From Dreissena polymorpha (lineage: Eukaryota > Mollusca > Bivalvia > Myida > Dreissenidae), in the NCBI RefSeq assembly GCF_020536995.1, contig NC_068359.1:75867116-75931115 (forward strand): a stretch of 64,000 nt of DNA. The letters are read 5' to 3'. The notes below the pieces were generated by a model. That model saw nothing but the letters and a program-made list of their open reading frames with translations. It was not told where the DNA came from and made no database searches. The translations under genes and the position numbers were made by a program. How positions within the stretch are numbered: position 1 is the stretch's first letter; each line of letters opens with the position of its first letter. Shown piece by piece: positions 20,601-30,790 of the stretch.

Positions 20601-21688
20601 CGAGGTACCATACTCTTTGTAACAATGATACATGTCATAATTATGGTTTATTGATAACCTATCTCCTATTGTTTTCTACTTTTGCAAATCTGTTCTATTT
20701 TAGCTGACAATAAGCTTGATCTGCAAGAAGTAGAAATGGTAAGCATGATTAACAAATTTGAATGTACATATTACAACTTGATAAATCTGGTTTACAAATC
20801 ACTCAGTATATAACCCATTCTATAACTTAATTGTTAACGACATTACACTGATGAAAAGAGTATTCATCGTCTACTTTAACATTTACATATGAATGGAATA
20901 TTACATTACGGTGATGCTCCAATTGGTTGTATCGCACATGTTGATTGGCGCACAATATACAATGTATCTTAGAAAGGAATTCATATCCTAAAGCTTTTAT
21001 GTTTTAGTGGCAATGCTTCATTATTCGAGTCAGATTATATGTGGATCGATAAACAACAACGACACACCAAGTGTAATAAAACCTATTTTTCTTAAGTGAA
21101 AGATGCAAACACTGACATATCAAAGAGAAAAAATAAATAAAATAAATATATTGCTGCTGCTTCGTTGTCTGTGGAAATAAATTGTAGGCCACGAAATTTC
21201 ATCTCTAGAAACGGCCCGTTCAAAGATCGATGGCTAACAAAAAAAGTCGAAAATGACTTATACAAGTGTACACATGCGTAGTCGGCATTTTAGTCATCGG
21301 TTACTAGAACTAGATACATACATAAACATGCGTTCATATTTTTTTATCTTCAATCTTTGATTTTAATCACGTTAATTCAATTGGTAACTAAATTTAACTT
21401 GGCCAAGATGGCCGACACAAAACAATGCATATCCTTTTTTTGGATTTTTTATTCAAACTGTGACGCGTTTGATAAAAATAAATTTAATTAATGAAAAAGA
21501 ATGCAAAGGTCTAAAAGAAATATGTTCAATCTAACTGTTTGATTTGTATTTAAATTGAAATGCCGCGACTGAACAGATGAGCAGTATATATGAAACTATT
21601 TTCCAATCAATTCTTCTAGATGAAAGGACTGCTTGTAACCGTGATACACTTCACACGGAGGACAGATCAACCACTGAGGACAGACTGA
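14563..21688 (+). CDS. Eight-EF-hand calcium-binding protein gene (probably decayed)
   Basis: Seven exons: 14563-14681, 15555-15719, 17952-17997, 18440-18551, 19069-19233, 20704-20738 and a doubtful 21620-21688. Loops in order: DANIDGQITRAE, DKNGDGTVTYGE, DLNDDKVVDQKD, DLNHDGR (then out of frame), DKNQDEFLTQAE, DKDGNPRIDNRE, DNNSDH-stop-ITDVD, NGNADNKLDLQE. Most 12-residue loops keep the acidic or Asn ligands at 1, 3, 5 and 12, so Ca2+ binding is expected of the intact protein. The gene is two copies of a three-exon, four-loop unit: exons 2 and 5 are both exactly 165 bases, and introns cut loops 2, 4, 6 and 8 at the same place. Exon 3 is one base short and exon 5 has an in-frame TAG, so the copy is a pseudogene or mis-sequenced. 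The first exon was not found. Confidence 0.75.
15555..15719 (+). CDS. EF-hand gene, exon 2 (165 bases)
   Basis: Acceptor CTCGTGCAG, donor AACC|GTATGT. It completes loop 2 (GDGTVTYGE) and carries loop 3 (DLNDDKVVDQKD) and the start of loop 4 (DLN). Confidence 0.8.
15740..16005 (+). repeat. Dispersed repeat starting GTCCCCTACCGGTTTCACCG
   Basis: The block begins with a small palindrome (CCGGTTTCACCGG), has a GTCTGTGAG/GTCTGTC tract and ends GGTGGAGCCGGTAGGGGATA, which echoes the start in reverse. This is the layout of a short inverted-end repeat sitting in the EF-hand intron. Confidence 0.5.
16126..16354. mobile_element. MITE, GTACCCGGG family, copy 1
   Basis: The ends GGTCGTTGTCGGCTCAGGTA and TACCTGATGCGACAATGACC are inverted copies with few mismatches. 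The interior has several GTACCC / GGGTAC palindromes. The element is about 229 bases; no clear target duplication. Confidence 0.75.
16808..17233. mobile_element. MITE, GTACCCGGG family, copy 2 (diverged)
   Basis: It starts GGTCATTTGACTCGTGTACT and ends near CCAAGCCGACAATGG, with the same GTACCCCGGGTA-type palindromes and a longer interior. The ends are more diverged than in copies 1 and 3. Confidence 0.5.
17280..17754. mobile_element. MITE, CAGGGTGCAGGAT family, copy 1
   Basis: The left end CAGGGTGCAGGATCAACGGG and right end GTGATTCTGCACCCTG are inverted over about 12-16 bases, with shared interior blocks such as TAAACACGCCGTTAAGA. 475 bases; the flanking pentamers do not match. Confidence 0.75.
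17952..17997 (+). CDS. EF-hand gene, exon 3, one base short
   Basis: Acceptor TCTATCAG, donor GAC|GTAAGA. Length 46 where phase 1-in, phase 0-out needs 47. Two frames show DGR and then REFEQKWED, the expected second half of loop 4. The missing base falls in the GGCGG region near 17957-17962. Confidence 0.6.
18440..18551 (+). CDS. EF-hand gene, exon 4
   Basis: Acceptor CATTGTCAG, donor GACG|GTTCGT. It encodes IVRETPWAELFE, loop DKNQDEFLTQAE (Glu in place of the usual Gly at position 6) and the start of the next loop (FDKD). It corresponds to exon 1 of the other half. Confidence 0.75.
18685..18780 (-). repeat. tRNA-derived relic (B-box only)
   Basis: The minus strand contains GACGGGTTCGATTCC, a polymerase III B-box/T-arm, preceded by TATCGACCGCTAGCG. 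The acceptor and D arms are not recognisable. Probably a SINE fragment. Confidence 0.35.
19069..19233 (+). CDS. EF-hand gene, exon 5 (165 bases) with in-frame stop
   Basis: Acceptor TTACTAG, donor AATG|GTACGT. It encodes loop 6 GNPRIDNRE, WANLDFARQSDADSLF and loop 7 DNNSDH followed by TAG where a loop residue is expected, then ITDVDMDKLFGQY in the same frame. A GTACCC-type MITE begins 18 bases past the exon end. Confidence 0.72.
19251..19457. mobile_element. MITE, GTACCCGGG family, copy 3
   Basis: The ends GGTCGTAATCGGCTCAGGTA and ACCTGAGCCGATAATGACC are inverted copies. It lies directly after the splice donor of EF-hand exon 5. Confidence 0.75.
19538..19993. mobile_element. MITE, CAGGGTGCAGGAT family, copy 2
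   Basis: 456 bases, starting CAGGGTGCAGAATAAACGGG and ending CAATCCTGCACCCTG. It is flanked on both sides by GTAAT, a likely 5-base target duplication. A hAT-type origin with 5-base duplication is possible but unproved. Confidence 0.78.
20135..20315. mobile_element. Palindromic MITE (ACGACACTTT family), partial copy
   Basis: GCAGTCCGCACAAGCTTATC and AAGACACTTGACGCACATGA are diverged forms of the ends seen at 49079, 49989, 57248, 60816 and 63158. The left end is missing. Confidence 0.6.
20704..20738 (+). CDS. EF-hand gene, exon 6
   Basis: A 35-base exon between TTTTAG and GTAAGC encoding DNKLDLQEVEM, which completes loop 8. It corresponds to exon 3 of the first half in position and size class. 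Confidence 0.68.
21620..21688 (+). CDS. EF-hand gene, possible terminal exon ending in repeat DNA
   Basis: After TTCTTCTAG an open frame reads MKGLLVT and then HFTRRTDQPLRTD to a TGA. From 21642 onward the DNA is the dispersed TCCTCAG repeat, so the stop codon and tail would come from that repeat. It may be the real exon truncated by repeat insertion, or chance. Confidence 0.3.
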   Translation: MKGLLVTVIHFTRRTDQPLRTD

Positions 21689-23863
21689 GGCAACTTTCAC
21701 ACAGCCAGTGAGGACTTCACACACCATTTTCTGAGGACATTACACACGAATATTTTTAAATTAAAAAATCTTTATATAAAAATGTATTATTTATCACTGT
21801 CTGTTATGTTATTTTCATAATAAGTAATATTATTCTTTGGTATTTGACAACGTAGACTTCTCAAATATATCTGATATATAAGAACATACACTTTGTTTTT
21901 GTTACAAACTGGACAAAGCCCTACCAATGGGGACATACACACCTCTGTCCGAGAGCATATCACACAGTTTTTATTATATTGCTCCTCTGTCATATTAAAC
22001 CTGCGTTTTTTTTTAATTATTATATATTAATTATCTTTATTAAGACATGGTAAGTTGCTAATATATTAACCGAATATGATTACATAATCAATTCTGATGA
22101 TGATATTGTTCGGATAAAGTCCTTGCTATTAACAGATATTTTGATTGGATTATCAGATAAATCTAATATATCAGGTACGGTTTACTTACGCCTAAATGTT
22201 TTATTTTCCGTGAAAGCGGATACAGAACATTTTAAATGCACAGGCGCAACATCAATTCTCTACTGTCCCAATATACACCGATCCTGTTTTACCATATATA
22301 TAATGATGCCCGTAACATTATAGTGTGCTTTTTTCATAGAATGATTAATAATGTTTTTCATTAATTTAATAATAAATAAGTTGCATTTGTATTAAATCGC
22401 CTCGCTGTAAATGGTTTAAAGTGAACGTGCGTACCGCTCAGTCCATCCAAAACTCAGAAATGCATAATCAACTCTCTTCTGGCAAAAAAGTTTACTTACT
22501 TCGCCTTCTATCGAATCTACATCGAAAAAGAGAAATATATTCGTCTAATTCAATTTGCTTATTCGATGAAAATTGTGTTTTTCGACAACAGATGACGAAA
22601 GCACAGCATGTTCAATTGTAATACATTCGCTTCATTCGTAGATAGTCCTAATAATATAGCACCCTGAACTACATCGATATGTCATCTGCTAAACACGCAG
22701 GACAGTAGACTGTACTTTAAGTTATTTATCTGAGTCATAGTCGTACACTAAGCTCCGGTACGCTATCTATCCACTCATTTTAAATAACTTACAAATTTTA
22801 CTTACCTTCATAAATGCCATACAGCGCTCTTACTGGTCAATTTAAGGGTAAAATGAAAAACCGAAAATTATTTTTTTCATCTAAGTTGAACTCCGTCGTT
22901 TAATTTAGTTTAATAAGATTTAACAATTTCTTATAATTATATTTAACTGCATGTGGCCAATTAACACTATTTTGAGTTACTTACGCGCAAACTCAAAATT
23001 AATATCCTTTGGAGCACCACTAGAAACATTTGTTTAGAATTGCCAAAAAATCTATCCCGCTCTTTCTCTCTCCTTTACCCCGCCCTCACTTTCTCTAAGG
23101 ATTATGATGGCGAAATCATCGCGAAGGAACGATTCGATGAAATAAGACGACAATGCGAAATCGCGCGTTTAGACCTTGTAAATACAAAGGTCAAAACTTT
23201 GAGAACATGATGGGAGATTGTGATATTAACCTATTATTCTTGTAAGAATTTGAATCGTGATCTCGCGTAATCGCGTCGTTATTTTGTGCCTTTGAATTGT
23301 GTTTTCGCGTGTTCGCACCTGCATGCAGAGGTCGACAATGCAAATTGTCTAAGTGGCACTAACGGAAAACTGTAACATCCCACAAATGATTTATCCACCG
23401 CTATTAATTGCATACACAAATTAACAACAGCTTTGATATAATATCCTTGCTGGGAGTTTTTTTTTAACAAACAGCAGTGACAAATACCACTGGGGCCGCC
23501 TTTCGCAGGCGCCGTATCACTTCCGCATACATTGCACTATCTGAAGGCATTATGATTAAAAATCACCAACTGTGTGCATGCTTATTGTGTGCATTTTATT
23601 AAAGACTCAAAGGGCTAATATAGCGTATAGACCATTATAGTATAATCATAAAACAAAGCATCTATCATAATGTTTACAACACTTACTTGACGTAATAGAG
23701 TATAATAATTTTTAACTGAAGATGTTTTGAATTTTAGTATTTCGTAGATTAGTTTCGGATTCAGACTCGTAATGTTTGTGAACAAGGACGCAGGACACAA
23801 GAAAAACTGATTTGTATTTTTAACAACCGTCAACTGAGGACAGTGTGATCTGTCAATGAAGAC
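21642..23863 (-). repeat. TCCTCAG-type repeat unit, minus orientation
   Basis: About 2.2 kb, reverse-complementary to 31068-35109. Shared marks are TGATACACTTCACAC at one end, ACTGAGGACA motifs at both ends, GGCGCCGTATC, CGAAAACACAATTC-like and CATCAGATGACGAAAGC-type blocks. It has no coding frame. Some short frames overlap a GC-poor interior and look random. Confidence 0.7.
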
Positions 23864-24052
23864 AGCGTTTGCAAGGTCGACATATCTATTTGAAAATGTC
23901 TTTAGTTAAAACATGGAAATATACATTTGCATGTGCGAAGTTAGTAGTGGGTTACACTGTCCTCAGTGGTCGGTAGCCAAAAAATGAAAATCTGTTTTTC
24001 TTGGTCCTGCGTCCCTTTTAACAAACATTTACAGTCTGAATCCGAGACTTAA

Positions 24053-25112
24053 GGTAGCGCACCTCTAATGGGCACATATCCAAGTATAATTTAATTAATT
24101 ATTTTCCTAATCAGCATCATTTCACTGAACTACATGCAAATTTGTAGGTAGGCTTTCCATGCTTTTTAAAAAAAATATATCGATTTTTTCAAAACCACCC
24201 TCACTCTCGGCTTTTGTCCAGTTTATTTTCACCTCTGGGGTATATAAAAGTTCCATAATTCATTCAAATTTCCAAATATGAGCATGCAGTTGGTGTGTTC
24301 AGATGCAGTAAAGGTGTTTAAAGTTTAAACAAGATGAAATAAGTATTATTTTACAGACATTTTTTTTTTACAAATTTTAATCTATGGAATAGCGCCATGA
24401 AATGTAAGTGATTTCAGCCAAGTAAAAATTGGGTCGGTTAAAAACAAAGTGTCATAAAATTCAAAATAGTATCATTTAAGTTATATTTTAAACTTTGTTT
24501 TTATAGAAACACTATATACAGCAAAAATACCAAAAAACTAGACAGATTTACCGTTTACTTTTTGAAATAAAAATAAAAATGCAACATGCATCATTCGTAT
24601 TTTCAGCAGTAAATTAATCAATTTGGCCAAAACGTTGTTTTAATTTTAAAATTGAATGATGTGCATACAATTTTCAACATATTTAACAATAAACATAGCT
24701 TATGTGCTATATTAAATCAAATTACGTTAGAAAAGAAATAAAACGCGTCGCAAATAGTATGCGATGTCGGCAGGAATCGAACCTGCGCGGGAAGATCCCA
24801 AAAGGTTACTAGTCCATCGCCTTTACCACTCGGCCACGACAACTTCACATTAGTGCAACCTTAAATTAGATATCCATAAGTAAACAGGTAAAAAAGCTCG
24901 ATCTTTGAAGAAATCGCGAAATCGTATTTTTCAGATGATAATTGGATCAAAGTCAATATTTATAGTGAAAATAATGTATTCTTAATGAATAAGATAATTA
25001 TAAAAATTCGAAGTTTGAAAAAAATAAAATGCATCTCTCGGAAATAAGCGATCATTGAAGATCGGCAATGATCGTAAAATAAATCGCGGGAAATCATTAG
25101 AGGTGCGCTACC
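24053..25112. mobile_element. TTAA-inserted MITE (piggyBac- or Kolobok-like) carrying a tRNA relic
   Basis: The ends GGTAGCGCACCTCTAATG are perfect 18-base inverted repeats, and TTAA is present on both sides (24049-24052 and 25113-25116). Other repeat copies have a single TTAA at the same place, so TTAA is the target duplication. The 1,060-base interior has no coding frame. piggyBac and Kolobok elements both duplicate TTAA; which supplied the transposase cannot be said. Confidence 0.85.
24763..24843 (-). tRNA. tRNA-Ser-like gene or pseudogene inside the MITE
   Basis: The minus strand reads GTTGTCGTGGCCGAGTGGTA (acceptor and D arm with A-box), a variable arm as in serine tRNAs and GCAGGTTCGATTCCTGC (T arm with B-box). 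The acceptor stem pairs at six of seven positions. The anticodon loop reads CTAGTAA, that is AGT where serine tRNAs have AGA, and the anticodon stem has two mismatches, so it is probably a pseudogene. Confidence 0.6.
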
Positions 25113-26323
25113 TTAAACACGAATAACTGAAATTCGAGACATTTTCATTCATGTACTCTACATTACTGCTGTTCAAATGAACCGGAGCAGTTTATCAAAT
25201 AATAGCCGTTGGTAAACTCGGTTGCATTTGCAGATTTCTGCATACAAACATATGTTCAAACTTTATTTGTCTATGGGAAATGTTCTTATTGTACAAGAAA
25301 ATAATTGAATATATAAATACACAAACAATGGTAAACATTCCATTACACAACAGATAAAAGAGTGGATAATACCCGTGCACAAAAAAGGACATTCAGAATT
25401 CCAATGTGGTGCTATTTTTACCATCTTATACTTTAGACAACTCCATGCCAAACGTGAATTAAATCGGAAAACAAATATTGCAGATTATTTTTGAATTGTG
25501 CGATATTTGTATGGCTTGTTGTACATTCTAAAATGTCAAAAGTATATGCACGGATTATAAACAATGCACATCGCACGAAAAAAAGGAAAATGTGATAAAT
25601 TTACAATTCAAATAAGTCAATATGCAGTATATGTACATGTGAAATAAGTCGCGTTTATAATAAATCGTCAAAAAGACTCGCACTTTTCTAAATTGCAATA
25701 TGCAAGATTGAACTATAGACAGAGTGATTTTCGGATGTAAGTTTAAGTTAATTATATACTAAGCGTTGTGCTTTGAATGTGTAAAAAACGTTATTTGGCG
25801 AACGAAATTATTTTATAACACAGACATGAAAACGGACTATAAGCCAAATGAGAAGAATATGCTAGCATGTAACGATGACCATGTATATGTTACATCACTT
25901 AAGACAACAAGAAAAGTAGGCGTCTTTGCAAGCACTCTCTCGCAGTTGGAATCACCAAGGATTCCCCTAAATGATGCAAATCCGGACATCATCATACATT
26001 TTTCCCTGGTCATATGTTCGTAAATACTTTTAAATTATTTGATGAACTCATAGTTAAAATGTACTCTTTATTTTATTGTGAGTTCATTTGTGAATGAATT
26101 TGATATAAAAAAAATACATGTCGCTGTTTATTATGTGTGTTAACGAAATCGAAGCGTGACACTTCGCGCGAAAATTACGTCATTAGAAAATGCATTGTGG
26201 GAATGTTTTGGTTTAATTTAGCGGTGGTTAAATTCAACTTTGCGCGGTAAGGTTACTTTGCGGTATATCGTGTTTATACAATCGAGTCACCTTTATTGTT
26301 ACTAAACATAACATATAACTTAC

Positions 26324-26528
26324 AATGATATTCTGCTCGCCACCTCGTCCCATTTCTTCTTCGAATAACGGAAATTTTTTCGGCTCCGATTTCCTTATAT
26401 TCGCCGAATAAAAGGCTCCAGTGGTCACGAACCAGCGCGTTCAAAACAATCTCTGCTGGCTCGGTCCAATCTGGAGCCTTTTGACGCTTCATTTCGCTTT
26501 TATCAATTGACAAACACTCCATCGTCAA
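26324..26528 (-). CDS. Myb/SANT-like DNA-binding domain, first exon, one base short
   Basis: The minus strand encodes MKRQKAPDWTEPAEIVLNAL, then VRDHWSLLFGEYKEIGAEK, and in the next frame FRYSKKKWDEVASRIS before a consensus donor (ATT|GTAAGT at 26324). The pattern (basic start, WTxxE, LVxxxWSxLFG, KKKWDEVASRI) is that of the Myb/SANT-like domains found in Harbinger-associated and zeste/NAIF1-like proteins. The frame change falls in a run of six A on the minus strand (plus T at 26375-26380), where seven would restore the register. No following exon was found downstream. It may be host-derived or from a DNA transposon. Confidence 0.65.
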
Positions 26529-28365
26529 AGTTGTATCAGAAATGTCTTCTGAAATTTATGACACTATTTGGCGCGTTTTCTATACTAGAAAGTTCGCTTA
26601 GTCGTGACGTCATGAAAAAAACGATCTTATTGAAGTATATTTCCAAACGCGTTCGTGAATACGAATCCTGAGTCTGTATTTTGTAAGTCTAACTCTGAGT
26701 CAAAGTCTGAATCAAAGTCTGAGTTTGAGTTTAAGTTTGAGTTTATTATTGGTGAATACGGCTCCTGAATAACCGCTAACTTTCCAAGGTTTAAAAGTTA
26801 CCGAGCGGTAACTTTAACCAGCGTTTAAACAATTGGGTGCAGATAGTTCAATGTTTGCGAAAATGGTACGGCGCCTGCGCAAGGCGTCCCCAGTGGTATT
26901 CGTCACTGCTGTTTGTTTAAAAAAACTCCTAGCAAAGAGATTACATCACAGCTCTGAACATGATTAATACTATCGCCTGCGCATGAAAGACTTTCAAGAG
27001 CACACGTAATAATAGCGCAACGCATATAATCACTGTCGTGTGTGCACGTGATAACTATCGCGTATTCACGTAATCGCTAATGAAATAGTTTTGTTAATGT
27101 CGCTGTACCATTAAACCCAAGTAACAGTATATCGGCGAATGCACGGCGCACTCACGACATCCAAGATATATGATGAACGCAAAAGTAATCGTTGTGCAGT
27201 CGCCAGCATCTTTTTGCGCAGTAACTTGGCCTACAACACCATGTCGCCGCGATTATTTCGACCTCATTTCTAATACATCGAATATGAAGTATGCACTATA
27301 CACTGAAGAGAGTGTTTCGAACGCCGTATCAACAAAACATTAGCATCTTCATCTCTGCAAGCGCGGCATAAACGCGCTAGAAAGGTTTAGGGGCTGGAGC
27401 CATCGGCGTGTTGTGTCGGCGTCTTACAAAACCTCTTATACGCCAGAAAGATTGCAGAAAGCATCCACTAAACTAACGCACATAAGGACTTGTCATCCAC
27501 TGTCACTATTGACAGGTCGAACTTTTCTCAGCTGTGGGCCACACTGTCCTCAAAAGTGGGTGGCACTGTCCTCATTGGTCGGTTGCCAAAAATACAAATC
27601 AGTTTGTCTTGGTCCTGCGTCCCTTTTCACAAACATCTAGAGTGAAAATCCGTGACTTAAACACGAATAATTTAAATTCGAATCATTTTCAGCTAGAAAT
27701 TTTTTACTCTACCACGTCATGTAAGTGTTATCAGCACTATGTTGGACGAGATCTTTAATTATAATAATATAACTGTCTATACGCTATATTGTTCATTTGA
27801 GTCTTAAATAAACACTTTGAATATTTATGCACGTGATAAAGTTGAAAATAGTTCGTGACTTTTAATCATATTGCCTTCAGAAACTTCAATGTATGCGGAA
27901 AAGGTACGGCGCCTGCGCAAGGCGGCCCAAGTGGTATACGTCACTGCTGTTTTTTCAAAGAACTCCTAGCAAAGAGGTTACATCACAGCTCTGTTAATGT
28001 ATGAATGCATTTGATAGCGTTGGGTAAAGCATTTATAGTATGTAACAGTATTCCTTTATGCCACTAATTATTTCGCAAAACGCGAAAACACGATTAAAAG
28101 GAATATAATAACGACGCGATTACGCGAGATCACGATTCAAATTCTTACAAGAATAATAGGTTATTATCGCAATCTCCAATCATGTTCTCAAGGTTTTGAC
28201 CTTTGTATTTACAAGGTCTAAAACGCGAGATTAGGCAGTATTGCATCGTAATCTCGCGTTATCGCTCCGTCATTTTCATTTTATACATACTTCCCATGCT
28301 TACGTAAAAATGAAAGAATCATCAGACTCCAAAACTCATTGATCACCTATCGCATGTGCTTGTAA

Positions 28366-28480
28366 TAGCTATCGCATGCGCACGTAATCCCTCTTGCGTG
28401 CACACGTAATAGCTATCGCATGCGCACGTAATCCCTCTTGCGTGCACACGTAATAGCTATCGCATGCGCACGTATTAGCT
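28366..28480. repeat. 44-base tandem repeat with TGCGCA/GTGCAC palindromes
   Basis: TAGCTATCGCATGCGCACGT alternates with ATCCCTCTTGCGTGCACACG for about two and a half copies. The palindromes GCATGCGC and GTGCAC recur in every copy. Confidence 0.8.
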
Positions 28481-30134
28481 ATATCGTTCTCACATAGTAA
28501 CTATAGCGTGCGCTCGTAATTTTATTGCGAACATGATTAATACTATTGCCTGCGCATGTAATACTATCAAGAGCGCACTTTATAATAGCGTAACGCAGAT
28601 AATAACTATCGTGTGTGCACGTGATAACTATCACGTATTCACGTAATTACTATCGTTAATGAAATAGTTTTCTTAATGTCGCTGAACCATTAAGCCCAAG
28701 TAACAGTATATCGGCGTCTGTACGGCGCACTCACGACCTCCAAGATATATGAACTACGACAAAGCAATCGTTGTGAAGTCGCCAGCATCTTTTTGCGCAG
28801 TAACTAGGCATACCACACCATGTCGCTAGGATTATTTCGACCTCATTTCTAATACATCGAATATGAAGTCTGCACTATACACTGAAGAGAGTGCGTTTGG
28901 AACGCCGTATCAACAAAGCATTGGCATCTTAATCTCTGCAAGCGCGGCATAAACGCGCTAAAAAGGTTTAAAGGTCGGAGCCATCGGCGTGTTGTTTTGG
29001 CGTCCTTCATACCCGCTAATACGCAAGAAAGATGGCAGGAAGCAGCCACCAAACCAAAACACATACGGATATTAAGCGTCTGTTAGAAGCTAGCTGTCAA
29101 CTTTTCAAATGCATATGTACAGGCGTATATTTCCATGTTTTAAATTAAGACATTTTTAAATAGAAATGTCGAACTGTCATACACTGTCATTAGTAACAGG
29201 TCACAATGTCCTCAGTTGTGGGTCACATTGTCCTCAGTAGTGGGTTACATTGTCCTCAGTGGTCGGTTGCCAAAAAATAAAAATCATTCTTTTGCCATGC
29301 GTCGCTTTTCACATACATTTAGAGTCTAAATCCGAGATTTAATTACTAATAACTGAAATTCAAGACATTGTTCAGCCAGAAAATTGTTTAACTCTACCAA
29401 GTCATGTTAGTGTTGTCAACACTATGATGGCCGTGATGTTTTATGATAAATATATAACAGTCTATACGCTGTATTGTTTAGTAGAGTCTTTAATAAAAAC
29501 TCTGATTATTTATGCTCATGAAGAAGTTGTGAAATAGTTCGTAATTTTAAATCGTATTGCCTTCAGATGGTTCTATATATTCGGAACAAGTATGGCGCCT
29601 GCGCAAGGCGGCCCCAGTGGTATCTGTCACTGTGTTTAAATGAACTCCTAGCAAGGAGATTACACCAAAGCTCTTGTTAATTTTTGTATGCATTTAATAG
29701 CGTCGGGTAAAGCATTAAGGGTATGTTGCAGTAATCCGTTAATGCCACTCATTGTTTCGCAAAACGAGAAAACACGATTCAAAGGCACACAATAAAGACG
29801 CGATTACGTGAGATCACGATTCAAACTCGCAAACGAATAATAGGATAATATCGCAATCTCCCATCATGTTCTCAAAGGTTTGACCTTTGTGTTAACAAAG
29901 TCTAAAACGCAAGACTAGGCATTATTGCATCGTAATCTCGCGTTATCGCTCCGTCATTTTCGTTTTGTAAATACTTCACATGCTTACGTAAAAAAATAAC
30001 TAATCATCAAACACATATTCTCATTGATCAAAAATCGCTTAAGCCTATAGTAGCTATTGCATGCGCCCGTAATCACCCTTGCGTACACACGTGCTAGCTA
30101 TCACATGCACAAGCCATAGCTTTATTTTTCTCAC

Positions 30135-30790
30135 ATAGTTAATGACATCTCGCCAACTGTCAATCAGATTCTTATCTTAATATCGATTCACCAATCATCG
30201 ATCGATAAATCGTGCGCACCGGTTACTTAAGACATGTCCGCCATTTTCTAGACAAGCCTAATGCATAGTTCTCATTAATCCAACGTGTTTCGTTTAGTTT
30301 GTTCGTTAAAAGAGGATCTGAAGTATAAAGAAACGGTGTGAATAAGGGTTGTGTAGCTCGGACAGTTAATATCCAGATAAATAAGTTACAGGAATTTAAT
30401 TGATACAATTTTCAACGCGAAACTGTGGTCTTGAAAAGAGCGAGTGGAAGCTTCAATGTGTAGAATTACCAAAAATACCCAAATCCCCCTTATAAAAAGT
30501 TGATTTATTTCAAAAACTGAAAAATAATATAAGCAATATTAAGTATGAATTATATCACGTGTATATGTTAACTAATAGCGAATATCGGTATTTGCGTAAC
30601 TTAAAGAAATCAACGTTATGAATCGCTTTTCTTGTCAGAAACAACTGAAAACTATTTTATGTTAGCATTTTAAGAAAAACGTATCGACGCCACCGTTGTG
30701 TTATTCTGAAATGTTTAATATTATTAATATCACTTTCATACGTCATAACATGGGGGAATTCGGTACTCGCTCGGCATCAGAAAGCGTGTA
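30135..30790. mobile_element. Fragment of the GATCGCTCCGCCCACT element family
   Basis: Blocks CCACCAATCA...CGATCGATAAATCG, TCCGCCATTTTCTAGACAAG and GAAAGCGTGTAAAACTTAAG also occur at 51250-51330 and 52600-52660 in the larger copy 51210-53109. Neither terminal inverted repeat is complete here. Confidence 0.6.

Larger units (their letters stand above)
23940..25165 (+). repeat. TCCTCAG-type repeat fragment split by a MITE
   Basis: TGTCCTCAGTGGTCGGTAGCC through TCCTGCGTCCC to GAGACTTAA is interrupted at 24053 and resumes at 25117 with ACACGAATAACTGAAATTCG. The same sequence is unbroken at 27655-27680, giving the pre-insertion form. Confidence 0.75.
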
